A stretch of DNA of 64,000 nt from Lumbricus rubellus. Its lineage: Eukaryota; Annelida; Clitellata; Crassiclitellata; Lumbricidae. Below the pieces are notes generated by a model. That model had not been told where the DNA came from and did no database searches. It worked only from the letters and a program-made list of their open reading frames with translations. The stretch lies in assembly GCA_945859605.1 (NCBI GenBank), contig OX243814.1, positions 38,797,630 to 38,861,629 of the forward strand. Direction: 5' to 3'. Shown one piece after another: positions 32,160 to 45,468 of the stretch (position 1 is the stretch's first letter; the number at the start of each line of letters is the position of its first letter). The position numbers and the translations under genes are program-made.

Positions 32160-33710
32160 ATCATCTTGACATGTAGTATTAGAGTGGTCCAAAAAAATAA
32201 TCTTGCAGATTTCAGTTCTCCACAAGGCTTGTTTTTGTCCTTATCATGATTATAACAATCACAAAAAATTTCAATGAAAACAAATGAAATTTAGAGGTCA
32301 ACCCATTTGACACTTTTTATGTTATTGGGACAGAAGTAGATACATTGTTCCGCAATGGTTAATGTACGACCTGAGCGACATTGAGTCTGGGGAGATTCCA
32401 TTTCTCAATTACTTCAACACTGGTGTTGGCCTGAGAGTCACCTTGTATGTCGCTCACCATTTTTGGTATTGCCAAACAGTTTTTCCTGGCAATTTCCAGT
32501 GAGAACTATAATAATAGCTATAGATGAGGTTCATGTTTGCCTTTAATCCGTCGATGCTGCATGGGCAACATTTTGATTTCTCAGAGAGGTAATAGCAGGT
32601 CTGCCAGTGTGCACTCTTGTTCTTTCATTGCAGCTGCTTCTTGTCTTTCTTTTATGAACTTCTAGAATATGTGATTTCTGAAATTAATGTCATAACCAAC
32701 TCCATCTACGAACACAGTATGACGGTCTGGAAGGCCAACACGATACAAAGCACCAACAACTAAACTAAAGAAGATGTTCTTGGATCTTTCTTGATAATGA
32801 GGCAGACTTTAGTAGCAGCTGCTTATACATTGTAGAGTGTAGACATTATGTACTCGAACGATGACTAGGTTGTCTTTAAATCGAACAGTAGGCTAAGCTT
32901 ATTCTTCTTCTGAATCCTGACTAGATGACAAAGCTGCTTCATTACTGCCTTTTGTCTTGCGTTCTTCATATCAATTTTCACCATTCTCTTGTCGTTGCCT
33001 TTTTCTGCTCTCTTTTGCTGCTGTCTTTAGGTCTACTCCACTCATGCTACTGGAAAATACGTCTTTTTGCATTCGAAGGAATTCTTCTTCTTGCTGGATT
33101 TCTGTCATCATATCCTTTGAGGCAATATCAAACAATTTTTGAAGGTCACTCTTTAACATGTATTCTTTATCTTGTCACTTGCTCTTTATAATGGTCTGTG
33201 AGTCTTCAGAGTTAGGTAGTTCTGATAAAGCTTTGACAGTTTCCTGACACACCGGAAAACCAGCTGTGTTGGTATTCTGGCAAGCACCCAAATAGAAACA
33301 ACTGCTTCACAGGCCATTTTTTAACTTTCCGGATTGGGCCTCCCTTTAGTGATATGATGAAACTGAAGCAGTTGCTGTGCATCCAGGCTTGTGGTAATCT
33401 TACAGTAGATAACCGAGTGACTGGTTTTCCCAATAGCCAGTACTCTGGGTCTGATCTCAGATTAGACAAAGCCATATTAGTCTACAATTGATGGTTAACA
33501 TGACGTAAAGACATTATCAGCACTCAAGTAAAATGTTCAGAATGGGTTGACCTCTAAACGTTGCACAATCAGGCTGAAATTTTACAGGAAGACTATCTAA
33601 CCCAAGTGGACAAATATAAGCCTTGTGGAGAAAGAATTCTAAAAACTTAATTTTTTGCCATTGTATCGTGGACCAGTCTAATGTATTATGTAATATGTCT
33701 TGCAAAGTGC
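32160..33710 (-). pseudogene. Probable decayed transposon gene region, family not identified
   Basis: Minus-strand frames show protein-like but interrupted sequence. One is a helical segment near 33159-32971 (SDLQKLFDIASKDMMTEIQQ, MSGVDLKTAAKESRKRQRQ). Another just upstream reads ETVKALSELPNSEDSQ, and further upstream a Trp/Leu-rich piece ends near 33517. Stops and frame shifts separate them. The helical style resembles invertebrate transposon-associated proteins, but I cannot name the family and saw no terminal repeats. It lies between genes A and B. Confidence 0.35.
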
Positions 33711-36396
33711 ATTACATTGTACAAGACTTTCATATGCAGGTCAGCGGTCGCAGTGAATTCAGAATTTTTATCACGGCTCTAGTGTAATAATACGTCGCTC
33801 AAAAATGCTAAAGCGTGCTGTGGTGCAATTACCACTGAGGAAAGCTAGGCTACTGAAGCCTACCCGACAATTAAATTCGCAGGCCGATTTTTTATGGCTA
33901 GAGAAATGCAAGCAAAGTAGGCCTATTAAAAATATTTTGCTAATATAGGGCCTAGTCAACCTAACAGGTAGGCATGATAGGCCCATAGAAGTAACAGATG
34001 TTAACAAGGTTGACGTGGCGCATTTATCCTCTTGTTCATTTTTACAGTCAACCCTACGGAGTTGAAGGCTGAATTGACCTTAAGAGACCAGCATGTCTAG
34101 GACCAGCGTCCTTCTGGTCTTCGTGCCAGCGTGTTGCCATTCAGCCATCTGCTCAAAACCCGTCAGTTTGCTCATTGCCTTTGGGTAAGACTAAGACGTA
34201 GCTTGCACTAGTCTGTAGACCCACTGGAATTAGCTCAACAGGATTTTTAATTTATGTTGATTTACATATTACAAACACTGAAAATAAATATCAAATGTTG
34301 AAGTTGACCAAAATTTCCATGCTCCACAAATTTAAAATCATAGACTCAAAACAAACTCTTTTCTATGCAGGAAGCTAGCGCGGTCATTTATGCAGAGCAA
34401 GTAAGGCCAATTCTCGTGCATCCATTTTTAGGTCTAGCTTAGAAGTTTATGATATTATGAATATTTTATAGTTTGCATTTGTAATATCTGAATAAGATCC
34501 AAGTTGCAGTAATCTCGGTCCTATGAAACCAGTGCTGAATAATTTTTCACGGCTGGGGTTCAAATTTGAACATAGAAAGTGTCGAAGTTTAAGATAAGCT
34601 TATCCTCTCCAAGCTTTTACATCAACTCTGAACTAATTATTTTTATACATCATGTTATAGTGCTTACCGTAACCAAATGGCAGCATTAAAATGACAAAAT
34701 ACACGTCCATGACCTCCGAGTGCAACATAAAAAAGCTAAATTCTGCATTATCGACGTTTGCAAGAATCCTAATCTAGGCCTATATCTGAAACAGGATATT
34801 ACATTGTTGAACACATAGGCTATCGCTGTGGACGTAGCCTACAGGCAAATTTTTAAACTATGCGCCCAACTCTTCCGTGTTAAGCCTACATTTAATGTCC
34901 TATGATGCACCTATAAAATTATCCTGTTTTGTTTAACTTTCAAAATGTTCTCATCGTCAACGAGTTAACGCTTAGATCTAATCGCTCGTTATCGCCTGTA
35001 CAAACAAATGTTCTAAAATCGTTAATCAATGGTAGAATAAATTTTCATGTGAAACGCGTATAGTCACTTAAAGAAAGCCGAAAATATTAGGCCTATGCCT
35101 ATTCTGAAGTTTCCTCTGTATATGGGCTACATTTTTATGAGTTCAGGATTATGATGAGCACCAATTAGGCCTACACAATCATCTCGAGTTAGGCCTACAA
35201 AATACGTGTGCAACATAAAATAGCAGGCATAGTATTGTGTGTGCGCCCTTGTGTGTGTGTGTGTGTGTGTGTATGTTTGGTGTTTGCTGAACAATAAAGA
35301 AGGACCACATCAAACAGAGTTTATATTTGAGGTAGGAAAATCGCTGAATAATAAAGTGAAAGTTCTCCAATAATTCATTATCACCCAGTGACCCACAAGT
35401 TACGGTAGTTACGCATTATGTTTCATTCTTCGTCTATAACCTAATTGCACGGGCTACATTATCTTCAGGCTCGTATGCAAATGTGAACTAAACATTTGTC
35501 GCACACACCATCCATTGCATTGACAGCAAGCCAAACTAAATACATATAATATACTTGCGTGGTTCAGATGAAATGTATCGCATAAAATCGTTTAATTATC
35601 CTGTTGGAGTCCATGTATTTTTCACTGTCAGAACCACTGCCGTTCCAATAATATAGGGTCCATGATAAGGGTCCCTTGTTATGCTGTTGATGACAACTAA
35701 TGGGTTTAGACAGACCCAATGTTAACCATGCTAGCTTGTCTGTAAGATGAATAGACCTACCGGTAGCCTATTTATCTAGTTGGTAGATGTCCATGCACCT
35801 CTGTTGAAAGGATGAACAGAGGCGGCCTCGCTTTACTAATGACCCGACTCCTGAAAAAATGTGCCTAAAACAATCATGAAATAGTCAGAAACATCTCCAT
35901 AGGATTATTCAGTGAATATTCACCATTTTAATATTTCCAGTTGCTCAAAGTTTTCATTGGCGTTATGCTAAAATTAATTGTTTCGCTTTGCTATTTTTAT
36001 GACTGTTAGTCTGCTGCAGTTTTAATTGTTCTGCACTAGTAAGTAGTAAGTAAGTAAGTAAGTACCCTTTCTGATTATCATTGTACAATAATTATGCCAA
36101 ATGATGGACTTGTTGACTGAATGTCTGAGTGACTGTTTGGCGGAATGATTGTCTTTCATTGGCGTTATGCTATAATTAATTGTTTCGCTGAATAATTCGC
36201 TAACTAACAGCCATAACGAATTAATGAACAAAAGAACTTATAAATGACCTACGAGCTGAATGGATTGACAGACTCATTCGTTTGCTGACGAGTAAATCAT
36301 CTGAATGATTGTCTGATTAATTGATTGACTGGCCTGTCAACGGAATGATTGGCTGAATGGATCGTCGTCCTTCTCCTCACTCCTTAAGATGTGCAG
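33711..36396. other. Non-coding stretch between genes A and B
   Basis: No supported exon. Contains a GT run (about 35250-35272), an AAGT/GTAA tract (36040-36064) and loose ACTGAATGATTG repeats up to 36360. Confidence 0.5.
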
Positions 36397-37030
36397 TAGG
36401 ATGGAGTGAAAAACGTGAAATCTCTAGAATCAGAACGGCCTAGTGACACTTCGTTGTCTTTTGGTATAGGTAGTTATCACGCAAAATATTTCTTTAAAAT
36501 TCGTTCTCGAAGATTTGCCCCAACGAGCTTTAAAATTTAAAAATTGTTTAAAAAATAAAAAAATAAATAAATCAATTTTTAATTTTTTTTTTACAAATCA
36601 GTTGCAATATTGTTTTAAATAAATTAAATGGCTGTATTTCGACAATATTAAGCAGCAAACACTTAATTAAACATTAGACCAACGAATCCCAGCTGTTCAA
36701 AAGTATACACATTTATCACCGTTGAGTAAGTTAAAGCTAAATTTGTGATTCTAAAGTTCCGATTGAAATTCTGCTCTGGTATTGAAGAAAGGCATTAGTT
36801 TTCATGATTCCTATCTGACAAGGATGATCTGGAACATTTTTTATAAAAATTTAATTTTTAAATTTTTTTAAATTTTTTAACAATTCTAAAATATTAAAGC
36901 TCGTTGGGGCAAATCTTCGAGAACGAATTTTAAAGAAATATTTTGCGTGATAACTACCTATACCAAAAGGCAACGAATTGTCACTAGGCCGTTCTGATTC
37001 TAGAGATTTCACGTTTTTCACTCCATCCTA
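36397..37030. mobile_element. Foldback element, 634 bp, about 155-bp inverted arms
   Basis: Starts TAGGATGGAGTGAAAAACG and ends with its complement. The arms (about 36397-36550 and 36875-37030) are nearly identical inverted copies around an AT-rich centre. Flanked by a perfect 8-bp duplication ATGTGCAG (36389-36396 and 37031-37038). The 8-bp duplication suggests hAT or P superfamily. Non-coding. Confidence 0.93.
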
Positions 37031-37324
37031 ATGTGCAGCTACTCTTGTTATTTCTTTGGCTTCATCAAGCAATCTAGATAGGCCTACATAGGTCTACTTA
37101 GTGTCTGCAAAATAACATTAATTTTATATGTAGCATCCACTACCAAGTTGTTGCCATTGCATAAAAGACGCTTCCTGGTCTAGCACATAGTTATCTGACT
37201 GAATTGTGTATTCCACTGACTCTGCTAAACCACCAGGATGAAGTTTAAAATAGTCAGCTTCCTCTATCGAACTACAAATTACCAGACGATTGGATTCCGT
37301 GTCTTCTCATTTTCTCCCTAGGAT

Positions 37325-37425
37325 TGCCAGGCGTCCGGTAATGAACCGGACAGTCCGGTATTTACACAAACTGTCCGGTCAGAAATTTCAGACATTACCG
37401 GACATGGCTGTGTCCGGTAAATAAT
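37325..37425. repeat. Small GTCCGGTA-rich inverted-repeat sequence
   Basis: GTCCGGTAAT...ACCGGACAGTCCGGTATTT and further TACCGGACA/TGTCCGGTAA blocks in alternating orientation within 100 bp. Confidence 0.6.
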
Positions 37426-37682
37426 TATTGCCAGCAACAAGTGCATTTGGAGCGTATACATGTAGTTTCTTGGGGCCATGAAAATATCTGCTTACGATTT
37501 TCCCGCGTAGAATGCATTGCCTTGTGAAACAAAGCCAAATTTATATCATACACCGATCATCGTTGAAATGACGGCATCGTTAAATAAACTAACATAACTG
37601 CAGAGCCAAATATAAATTATGATGCACGTATAGCCTGTACACCTTGTGCATAAAGTTGGAGGCTTGATACATAGTTCAAATA

Positions 37683-37870
37683 ATGGTTGAACTGAATCTC
37701 CGTATTCAGGATATATGCCTCTCTGTCTGTCTGTTTATTCGTCTGTCTGTCTCTCTCTGCACAAACGATCTTTCCCTATCAGATTCTGTCTGTCTTTCTC
37801 CCACGGACGCTTGTATTCTGTCTGTGCTTATCTGCCTCTCTATCTCTGTCTGTCTATGTCTCCCTCGGTT
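37683..37870. repeat. (CTGT)n-rich simple repeat
   Basis: Degenerate CTGT/CTCT tract; apparent Cys/Leu/Ser-rich frames are artefacts. Confidence 0.9.
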
Positions 37871-38041
37871 GTGAAAATTCAGTGTAACCAGCTATAATTG
37901 GATCCTTCACGTTCCCTTTGATAATTTCACAAACATTTATTGGAGACTTTTTTCCCAGATATTCGCCCTTGAGGTGAATTCATAATTATTAACGTCGTAT
38001 AAAAACCCAAGAGCCAGGCATAGGCGATAGGGAGGCCTAAC

Positions 38042-39312
38042 ATAAAGTCGGACATCAGGTAAAGTCGGACAAAATTTTCGCCGACCTGCTACGCAGAAGA
38101 GACTTCGATCACTAGGTGGCAGTATCATAGATTGTATTTGCAGAGGGTCCATCTAATGATTAAAACTTCACAACCCTCAATGGATCGTTGACTTAATTTT
38201 AAGACGTCGACTACTTTCGATACATGTCGGATTTGTAGCATTTTGCAAGCTGACATAATGAAATCCATCATTCACTGTTAAGGGTTTATGATAATTGTAT
38301 TTGCCGAGAAGGAAGATGTTGAATTTTTAGCACATAGATTACGGTATAATATCTGTTTTGCGTAGCTTGTTTGAAGGATATCGAATTAGTGTCATGTTTG
38401 AAACTAGGGTTATTTGCTGTCCGACTTTGCCATAAAGGCTTGTGTCAAAGTCGGACAACATTATTACACCCTGCTGTGATGTGTCCGACTTTGACAAAAC
38501 TAGGCTCACGCTAATGCTTCATAGTCAAACCAAGGCTTGAATTTGGCAAAAAGGTTTTAAAAGAATAAAGAGATATATTGAAGGCCAAAGAAAACTGGTT
38601 TATGCGTAGCGTTATGCCTAGGCCTATATAGGCTATGGCAATGTTAACGATTCTCATGACAATTCTAGTAAAATAAGTGTGGTTCAGACGTTGACATATG
38701 GGGTCTCTGATGATTTTTTTACTTGTTAGGAATGTTTCAGATAATTATTCGAAAAGTTCTTATTCTTTTCGACTTTTTATGGATTTAGTTTTCATAGGTT
38801 TTTGTAGGCCTAGGTAGTCGAGTTTTATATAGGCATAGGCCTTCTCTGTTTGCCTGCTTGGCAATTAGGTTTTCATGCTAGTCTGATGCTATAGGCCCTG
38901 AGAGCCATCTTTTCAATAAAATATAGGCAAGTACATTTGATTGATTTTACTTCAGTTATTTTCAATGTTCAATGTTATCTTACAATTAAATTTAGCACAG
39001 ATCTTGATGAAAATCGGTCAGTTTGTCGATTGTCCGACTTTAACAAAATACGGTCGCTTCAGCAAATATTGTCCAGGTTTACCAACCAAAGTGTCCAGCT
39101 ATACCCGAAAAACCGAAAACTCAAATTTCGCCAGCTCGCTGTACTTGGCACACTACTGATCGAATTCATTTACAATTGGCCAGGTTTAACTGAATGGATT
39201 AGTTGAATGAGATGATAAGCTATACAATAAACTTTACATCATGTAGATGTGACGCTCCGTTACGGAGTAACCTCGGTCAGAACAAAAGAGTGTCCGACTT
39301 ATATGATAAGAC
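38042..39312. mobile_element. Possible DNA element with repeated TGTCCGACTT motifs
   Basis: CATAAAGTCGGACA near the left and TGTCCGACTTATATG near the right are inverted. At least four more AAGTCGGACA/TGTCCGACTT motifs occur between them. No transposase and no clear target duplication, so the boundaries are tentative. Confidence 0.35.
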
Positions 39313-40390
39313 CCTATGCGACCGCAGAAGGCCACCAAATGTGGTGCTGCTTTCTACGATAGACTAAGTCCTTATTTTCATTGATGATTATTTGTTGCAA
39401 TTTTAACCACCAAAGCGTCTTTTTTAATAAGACCCATTTAGGATTTTCGATATAGCCTACCTAAAGATTTACCTTATATATAAAGTTTAAATTTTTGTAG
39501 CAAGAGGTTTAAAATGCCAGGCAGGAGATTAAGAACTTCAGACAGGATGGCCTACGGTAGGTCGGAGCTGTAGCTGGACCAGTGAACCGATTGACCCGTA
39601 GAACAGTAGCCTAACTGTTATGCATCATATAAACTTATTGGAACACTGACTATACGTTCGTGTTTACGCTTTCTATCATAAAGATTGCCGAAAACTCGGT
39701 TACAAAGCCACCATTCAAATATTATTATAGGCTAAGCGTTTTTTTCAGTTGCTTATCTGGAGCCAACAAATGACATCCAGGTTATCCAGCAAAACATTTT
39801 ATCATAGCGAAATTATGAACAGTATTGTATTGTATCTATAAATTTATAAAGCGCCTCTCACGGTGCACACCAATCAGTAGGCTAACTGCAGTGAGAAAAA
39901 ACTTCAAAATATAAATTATTACTATTATTATACAATAAATTTGTAAATAGCAAAGTATAGACCGTCAAATGCCAAAGAGCTACTGATATTGAAAATGTTC
40001 AGCTCGAAATATCTGGCTTACATAGTACAACGCATGTAAATAATAATTATATCTTAATACAATGACATGTGCATAACTTTGTAGGCCTACGCTGTCTTCT
40101 TGGTGGAAATTTAGTTTAAGTGTTCTCACAATTTCATTAATTTATTTATAAAGATACAGTCTTGACATTTGCCAAAACAAAATCGACTTTCGACATACAT
40201 GTATCTACCATTTCCTGAAATTTCACAAGACATGTAATAAATTTTTTATAAGAACTGTTGATTTTGCTAAGTTAATTGCACAGTTGTCACTGTGAGCAAG
40301 CATTTATATGTAGCATAGTTCCCTTGCTATAGGCTACTTAGAATAGTCATTTTAACTAGCCTACTCGGTGTACTCGCTTGTCAGTCTATA
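39313..40390. other. Non-coding stretch
   Basis: No supported exon; a LINE-tail-like GCGCCTCTCACGG string at about 39852. Confidence 0.5.
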
Positions 40391-40399
40391 TATTTTCTT

Positions 40400-40960
40400 A
40401 ACTACACAAATGCAGACATGTCACTTTTTTTACAAAATTGCATTTATTAAGCAAATAAATCTGAACTCGATGCTTGAAACAATAATCATCGTCAAGAAAA
40501 TGGATTTCCTCTTCGTCCCTATATACAGTGACCGCACCAGATGGGAACTGTATAGGCCTACTCTTTGGTCTGTCTGGCAACCTGATTCAGACATCCAACG
40601 GACATCTATCTCTGGACTTGTTCTGCAAGTTCTCTGCCCATGGGCAGGTTCAATCGTCCAATGGAACCACTTCTTCCTATGTTCACCCTTCTGCTTCAGT
40701 TTCCTGTAGCCGCTTGTCATCATCGAATTCAACCGCACGTCTTGGTCCTCCTGTTGGTCTTCTTCCTTGCATTCTTCATTTGATGATAAACTCTCAGAAG
40801 GGAGTAGTCTATCCCCTCAACATATGTCCAATTCATTTCCATTGTCACATTCTTATCGTGACCATTATAATTATTATAGCTTTTCTCCATCCGCCAGTTG
40901 TAGCACCTCTTCGTTTGTTATAATTATGGTCGGTCCAACTAATCTAGTTAATTAGTCAAC
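40400..40960. other. Region open in several frames on both strands, unresolved
   Basis: Frames of 60-131 codons overlap on both strands, and plausible acceptors exist on + (CCCTATATACAG at about 40528; GTTTCCTGTAG at about 40709). No domain is recognised and the reading cannot be chosen. It may be a divergent exon or chance openness. Confidence 0.25.
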
Positions 40961-41921
40961 TAATTCTGCAGAAGATAAACATTATAAAGCGCAGCGCTCG
41001 TGAATAAACTGGCGCTCTGCGCTTATCCTAAAGTAGCGCTTGAGAAATCTGGAGCTCATGTTGCGATAAGATATGGCATGAACTCGTATACGCGACTTAC
41101 TTGGCATCATAATAAACCTATGCAGTATGCATGCAAATGAGCGAGTACGTGTAAAGCTGCCTTTCATTAGAATGGCTTTTTTGCTCTCTAGAGTGAAATA
41201 AATGTGTAGGTCCTACGTATACTTCAAATGTATGTTCTATGTTATGATGTGACAATTAGTCTGAGGTATTCAAAAACTTATCAATGTCACTCAGAATAAT
41301 TTGCCAGTTCGATGATCTGTACTGAGTATAAAGCAGATTAGCCTATCTAGTAGGCCTACACTGTACGTGTAGTTGCATGGATAATGATTATATCATTAAC
41401 TATCTGATTACCGTGAGTAAGCTTATCATGTATCAGTGTATGACCTTATTTATTTCCTTGATTACTGAATCTAGATCAAAAATAGATCATCTGGGTTATT
41501 ACTATGGTTTATTAATATTAAAGGTGACTGACTGGTGTTTGACTTTCATATCCCAATATTCCAATTATGAAGTTTGGAATTAGAACAATTCCGGAGAGAA
41601 GGTGTGCTGTGTTGATTATAATAATTATTATTCATGTGAAGAAGGTTATGAAAGAAGAAATAGTTCGTCATAATATTCAAGTGGAGAGATTCAAAAGCAG
41701 AATTTAAAAAAGGACATTCAGTCGAGCCACTCGGATGCTGCTGGACTGGATGGTGATGGATAGACACAGCGATTTGAAGGAAGATTGCCATGACATGAAG
41801 AGTTGCAAAGATAGGCAATGAATATGTGGCTCGTAGGATAAGGTGAAACATTTTGCTGCACCAAACCAGTAAAGAGAATTGCCACCAGTAGTAGAGGGTC
41901 ACCTGTTGGCACCTAAGGACC

Positions 41922-42286
41922 TTAGTTATCTCTGTGCTTTAGGGTCTCGTAGACTTTGTTCTTCGCCAGTGCATCCGACGATTCCAAATAATCGTTGAGA
42001 TGCCTGGAACAGTCAGACGCTGGTTGATCAGAGGTTTCTGGTTCGAAATCCAGGTACACGACATTCTGGGCGGTGGCTGCCTGTGCGTCAGGTATTTCAT
42101 CGTAATCGACAGATGGTGGTCGTGGTCTGGGTGACAGATAATCAGTGTAGTCGAAGGGCGGATGCTTCACGGTTGGCAGAGGTAGGCTGAGGTTATGACG
42201 GGCGGCGCGGCTCAACGGGGTCTTGGTATTCACCGCGTCGAATGCACCTCCAGTTGCTATCGGAAACGCTCTAGAGTTGCCCCACC
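41922..42286 (-). CDS. Gene B last exon: cytoplasmic tail with ITIM-like and SH3 motifs
   Basis: About 121 residues to a TAA stop, after acceptor CGGTTGCCAG, phase 1 entry in frame with the transmembrane exon. Six tyrosines lie in DYTDYLSP, SVDYDEIPD, VVYLDFEPE, NDYLESSD and KVYETLKH. VDYDEI fits the ITIM consensus (V-x-Y-x-x-I) and resembles the pYEEI-type Src SH2 site. YLSP is a YxxP site, as in gene A, followed at once by PRPRPP, an SH3-type proline motif. VYETL near the C terminus is YxxL with Lys rather than a hydrophobic residue or Ser at -2, so not a strict ITIM. This suggests inhibitory or adaptor-type signalling; it is inference from motifs. Confidence 0.78.
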
Positions 42287-42339
42287 CTGGCAACCGTTTT
42301 TAAAACAAAAACAAAGTTGATATAAGCACATCCATAATA

Positions 42340-42430
42340 TCACTCTTTAATATAAACTCCGCCACTGGTTTGCACTCTGCCAGTGCCAGTCCCAAGCCTG
42401 GAATAAGGAGGAGGGTTTGCCAGATGTGTG
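42340..42430. repeat. Dispersed repeat, second copy near 21836-21910
   Basis: AACTCCGCCACTGG and CAGTGCCAGTCCCAAGCCTGG are shared with 21835-21895. Probably a retroelement fragment. Confidence 0.6.
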
Positions 42431-43889
42431 TCGATACTCTCTCAGTAAAAACGAAAAACACGAATTAAACTTGATAATATCACTGTAATCTATTATAGGT
42501 AAGCTTATATAAAATAATAGACTATAAAATGTCTGAAACGAGGCAAAACAAATTCCCACACTTCGCAACAGGAATGCAGCGTAACTTAATGTATTTAGTA
42601 CGAGTTAAAATTAATGTAAGTTTTAAGTTTTTAGCAAAACAGGTAAAATTCGTATGACCGATTCATACAAAAAGATTCCATCGACAAGGCTTTGATTTGC
42701 ACGCGAAACGATAAGAAGACATTTAGAAAAACTTTCTTTCGCAGCGAATGCAGTTATTTGCTGTCTATTACAAATGTCTGGAAATGCATTAAGTAGCCTA
42801 TTGTTTAGAAAATAAATTCTCATCATGTCAAGGTCTAAAAGAAACTCAAGACCAATAATTATTGCAATGGCTGAACCAAACCTGAGTCTATAAAAAAACT
42901 CTATAAGCTTATAGTAGCTTACTTGAAATACTAAAAAAAATGTGAAAAATCCATTATGTCAATCGTCATCAAGAATGTTTTGCAACCTGTTGTAGGCCTA
43001 CATGTAGACTCTGTTTTAGTTAATTTAAATTCAATCATTCTTTTCTGAAAATTCTTTAAAATGGCAAATTACACTATTTACCAACGAAGATTCATAGTTT
43101 AGGATACTTTAGAGCATACTTTTAAGATGACGCACATTTTAAATCTGACCATAAGTAGGCCTAGTCTAGGAGTCGAATATAGACCTAGGCCATAGGCTAT
43201 GTAACGTCCAAAGCGTTGAGATTATTTTCTTCTTGACGCACGCTCATCCATTTTCTAAGCAATTATAGACCTACTTAGGGCTAGAACGTTTCCAGAAGCC
43301 TAACAACCTAAGCTTCCATAATCATTACAGGCCATATTCACTTTCAGGTCTCATATCCAGGAACGGTGGATTGTATTTTCAAGAACAGGAAGCTGAATTC
43401 AATCTGTTGTTTATAATTTGACTAGTCGGGATATCAATGTTAGACAATTGTTTTCTAGGTTTTAATCAAATTTTTAACATAATTTTATGCCGATAATTGC
43501 ACTTTAAGTGCTTCGAGTAGCCTAGGTCTAAGTGCAATTTCATAGCTTTTCCAATGCAAATTACAGTTTTATTTTCACTTGCAGCTGACAACAATAAGCG
43601 ATTGTTGAATGCAACCTAAGAAGCTGGCCTTTATATCTGTAGCCTAGGCTACTTGGAAATTGCATTTTATTCTGCTAATCGCTCCGCGCCTAATACGAAA
43701 CAATGTTAAAACACTCATAATTGCAGTTCTACCAAAAAGTTACTGGTCTCTGCTCACACAGGAAATTTCCTTGTTTATTGAATTCGCGATAATATAAGCT
43801 TACAAGAAACAGGAACTTTCCAATGTGAGCAATTATTACAATTCGTACAAATGGCCAAAACAGACAGTAGACAAAATTAGTGTGCTTAC

Positions 43890-44006
43890 TTTTTCTTTTG
43901 GTCACTGCGATGTACACGCTCAAGCTCGCAATGATCACAGCCGAAACAGCAAGTGTCACAATGAGCAGGATTTTCAGAATTCTAGAATCACTGTTCGTGC
44001 ATCTCT
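43890..44006 (-). CDS. Gene B exon 4: transmembrane segment
   Basis: A 117-bp exon after TTGCTCAATACAG and before GTAAGC, phase 1 at both ends, 38 codons. RCTNSDSRILK precedes a hydrophobic helix of about 24 residues (ILLIVTLAVSAVIIASLSVY, IAV), then TKRK as the stop-transfer signal. Joined to the tail exon this continues in frame. Type I topology with the Ig domains outside. Confidence 0.85.
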
Positions 44007-44159
44007 CTGTATTGAGCAAAATAATAACAAAAATCTGATGACATTATTAATTTGCCCCTTTAAAGACATTCTTACTTAAACAATCTCCAAAATGGATTTT
44101 TGTGACTCATTTAATAAATCTAATATTATTTATGAAGGTAGAAACAATACAGATATTTA

Positions 44160-45368
44160 CAGGGTGGCGCAGAAAAAACCGGACTATTAGTTTTCTGTCA
44201 ATATCATGGCCAGAAGTAAGAACATCAAAATGAAATTTTACAGGCTTAAAGACAATTCATATTTACACATGAAGGCCAGATTTCATCAAAATATTTCAAC
44301 CAAAACACAAGTTATGTCACTTTTATTGAGGCCACCCACCGTTTTTGACGTTTCAAAAAAGAAACGCTCCAAAAATTAGGTTTTTTGTCAATATAATGGC
44401 CAGAAGTACGAATTGCTAAATGAAATTTTACAGGCTTAAAGACAATTCATATTTACACACGAAGGCCAGATTTCATCAAAATATTTCAACCACAACCCAA
44501 GTTATACCACTTTTAGTGAGGCCACCCACCGTTTTTCACGATTCAAACACGAAACGCACCAAAAAGTAACAAAAACATGATTAATTTTTTTTATTAAGTC
44601 TTATCTCAAATAACTGTTGTCAAATGAACTTGGTAGTGCTTCACAACTTGTGTTCAATGTGCCCACCTCCAGTGCCAAAACTTCTTTTGAGTCTTTTTGC
44701 AAAGTTCTTGATGGACCTCTGATTAATCTGACAGATTCCTTATTTACCAATTTCATTGTCATCTTGCTAAGTGACTTCTCAGTGACGTGCAGCTACTTTT
44801 TGCTGCGTTGCGTCATTGAATCGTCAAAAACCGGTGGAAGTGGCCTCACTAAAAGTAATATAACTTTTGTTCTGTTTGAAATATTTTGATGAAATCTGGC
44901 CATCATGTGTAGATATGAATTGTCTTTAAACGTGTGAAATTTCATTTTGATATTCTTACTTTTGGTCAAGATATCGACAAAAATCTCAGGGGTGGGTTTA
45001 ATCAACAGGTCCATCAAGAACTTTGCAAAGAGACTCAAAAGAAGTTTTGGCACTGGTGGTAGGCACATTGAACACAAGTTGTGAAGCACTACCAAGTTCA
45101 TTTGACAACAGTTATTTGAGATGAGACTTAATGAAATCATGTTTTTGTTACTTTTTGTTGCGTTTCGTGTTTGAATTCTTAAAAACCGGTGGGTGGCCTC
45201 ACTAAAAGTGGTATAACTTGTGTTGTGGTTAAAATATTTTGATGAAATCTGGCCTTCATGTGTAAATATGAATTGTCTTTTAGCCTGTGAAATTTCATTT
45301 AGATGTTCTTACTTCTGGCCATGATATTGACAGAAAACTAATAGCCCGGTTTTTTCTGCGCCACCCTG
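44160..45368. mobile_element. Mariner/Tc1-like foldback element, 1209 bp
   Basis: Ends CAGGGTGGCGCAGAAAAAACCGG and its complement, flanked by TA at both sides. Each long arm contains repeated modules of about 180 bp that begin near GAAATTTTACAGGCTTAAAG and end near GAGGCCACCCACCG. No transposase. In gene B intron 3. Confidence 0.85.
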
Positions 45369-45468
45369 TACTTATGCCCATCAGTCGACCCTGTAACTGA
45401 ATAGTCATGTTCATTTAGGATTATCCCTTTGACAAGAAATACTTTTGCTGACTATTGTACATCTATTA

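Noticed and set aside
37683..37897. Cys/Leu/Ser-rich ORFs
   Set aside because: CTGT/CTCT simple repeat.
41546..41902. 118-codon minus-strand ORF just after gene B's stop
   Set aside because: Position fits the 3' UTR of gene B; composition is low-complexity and no domain is visible.
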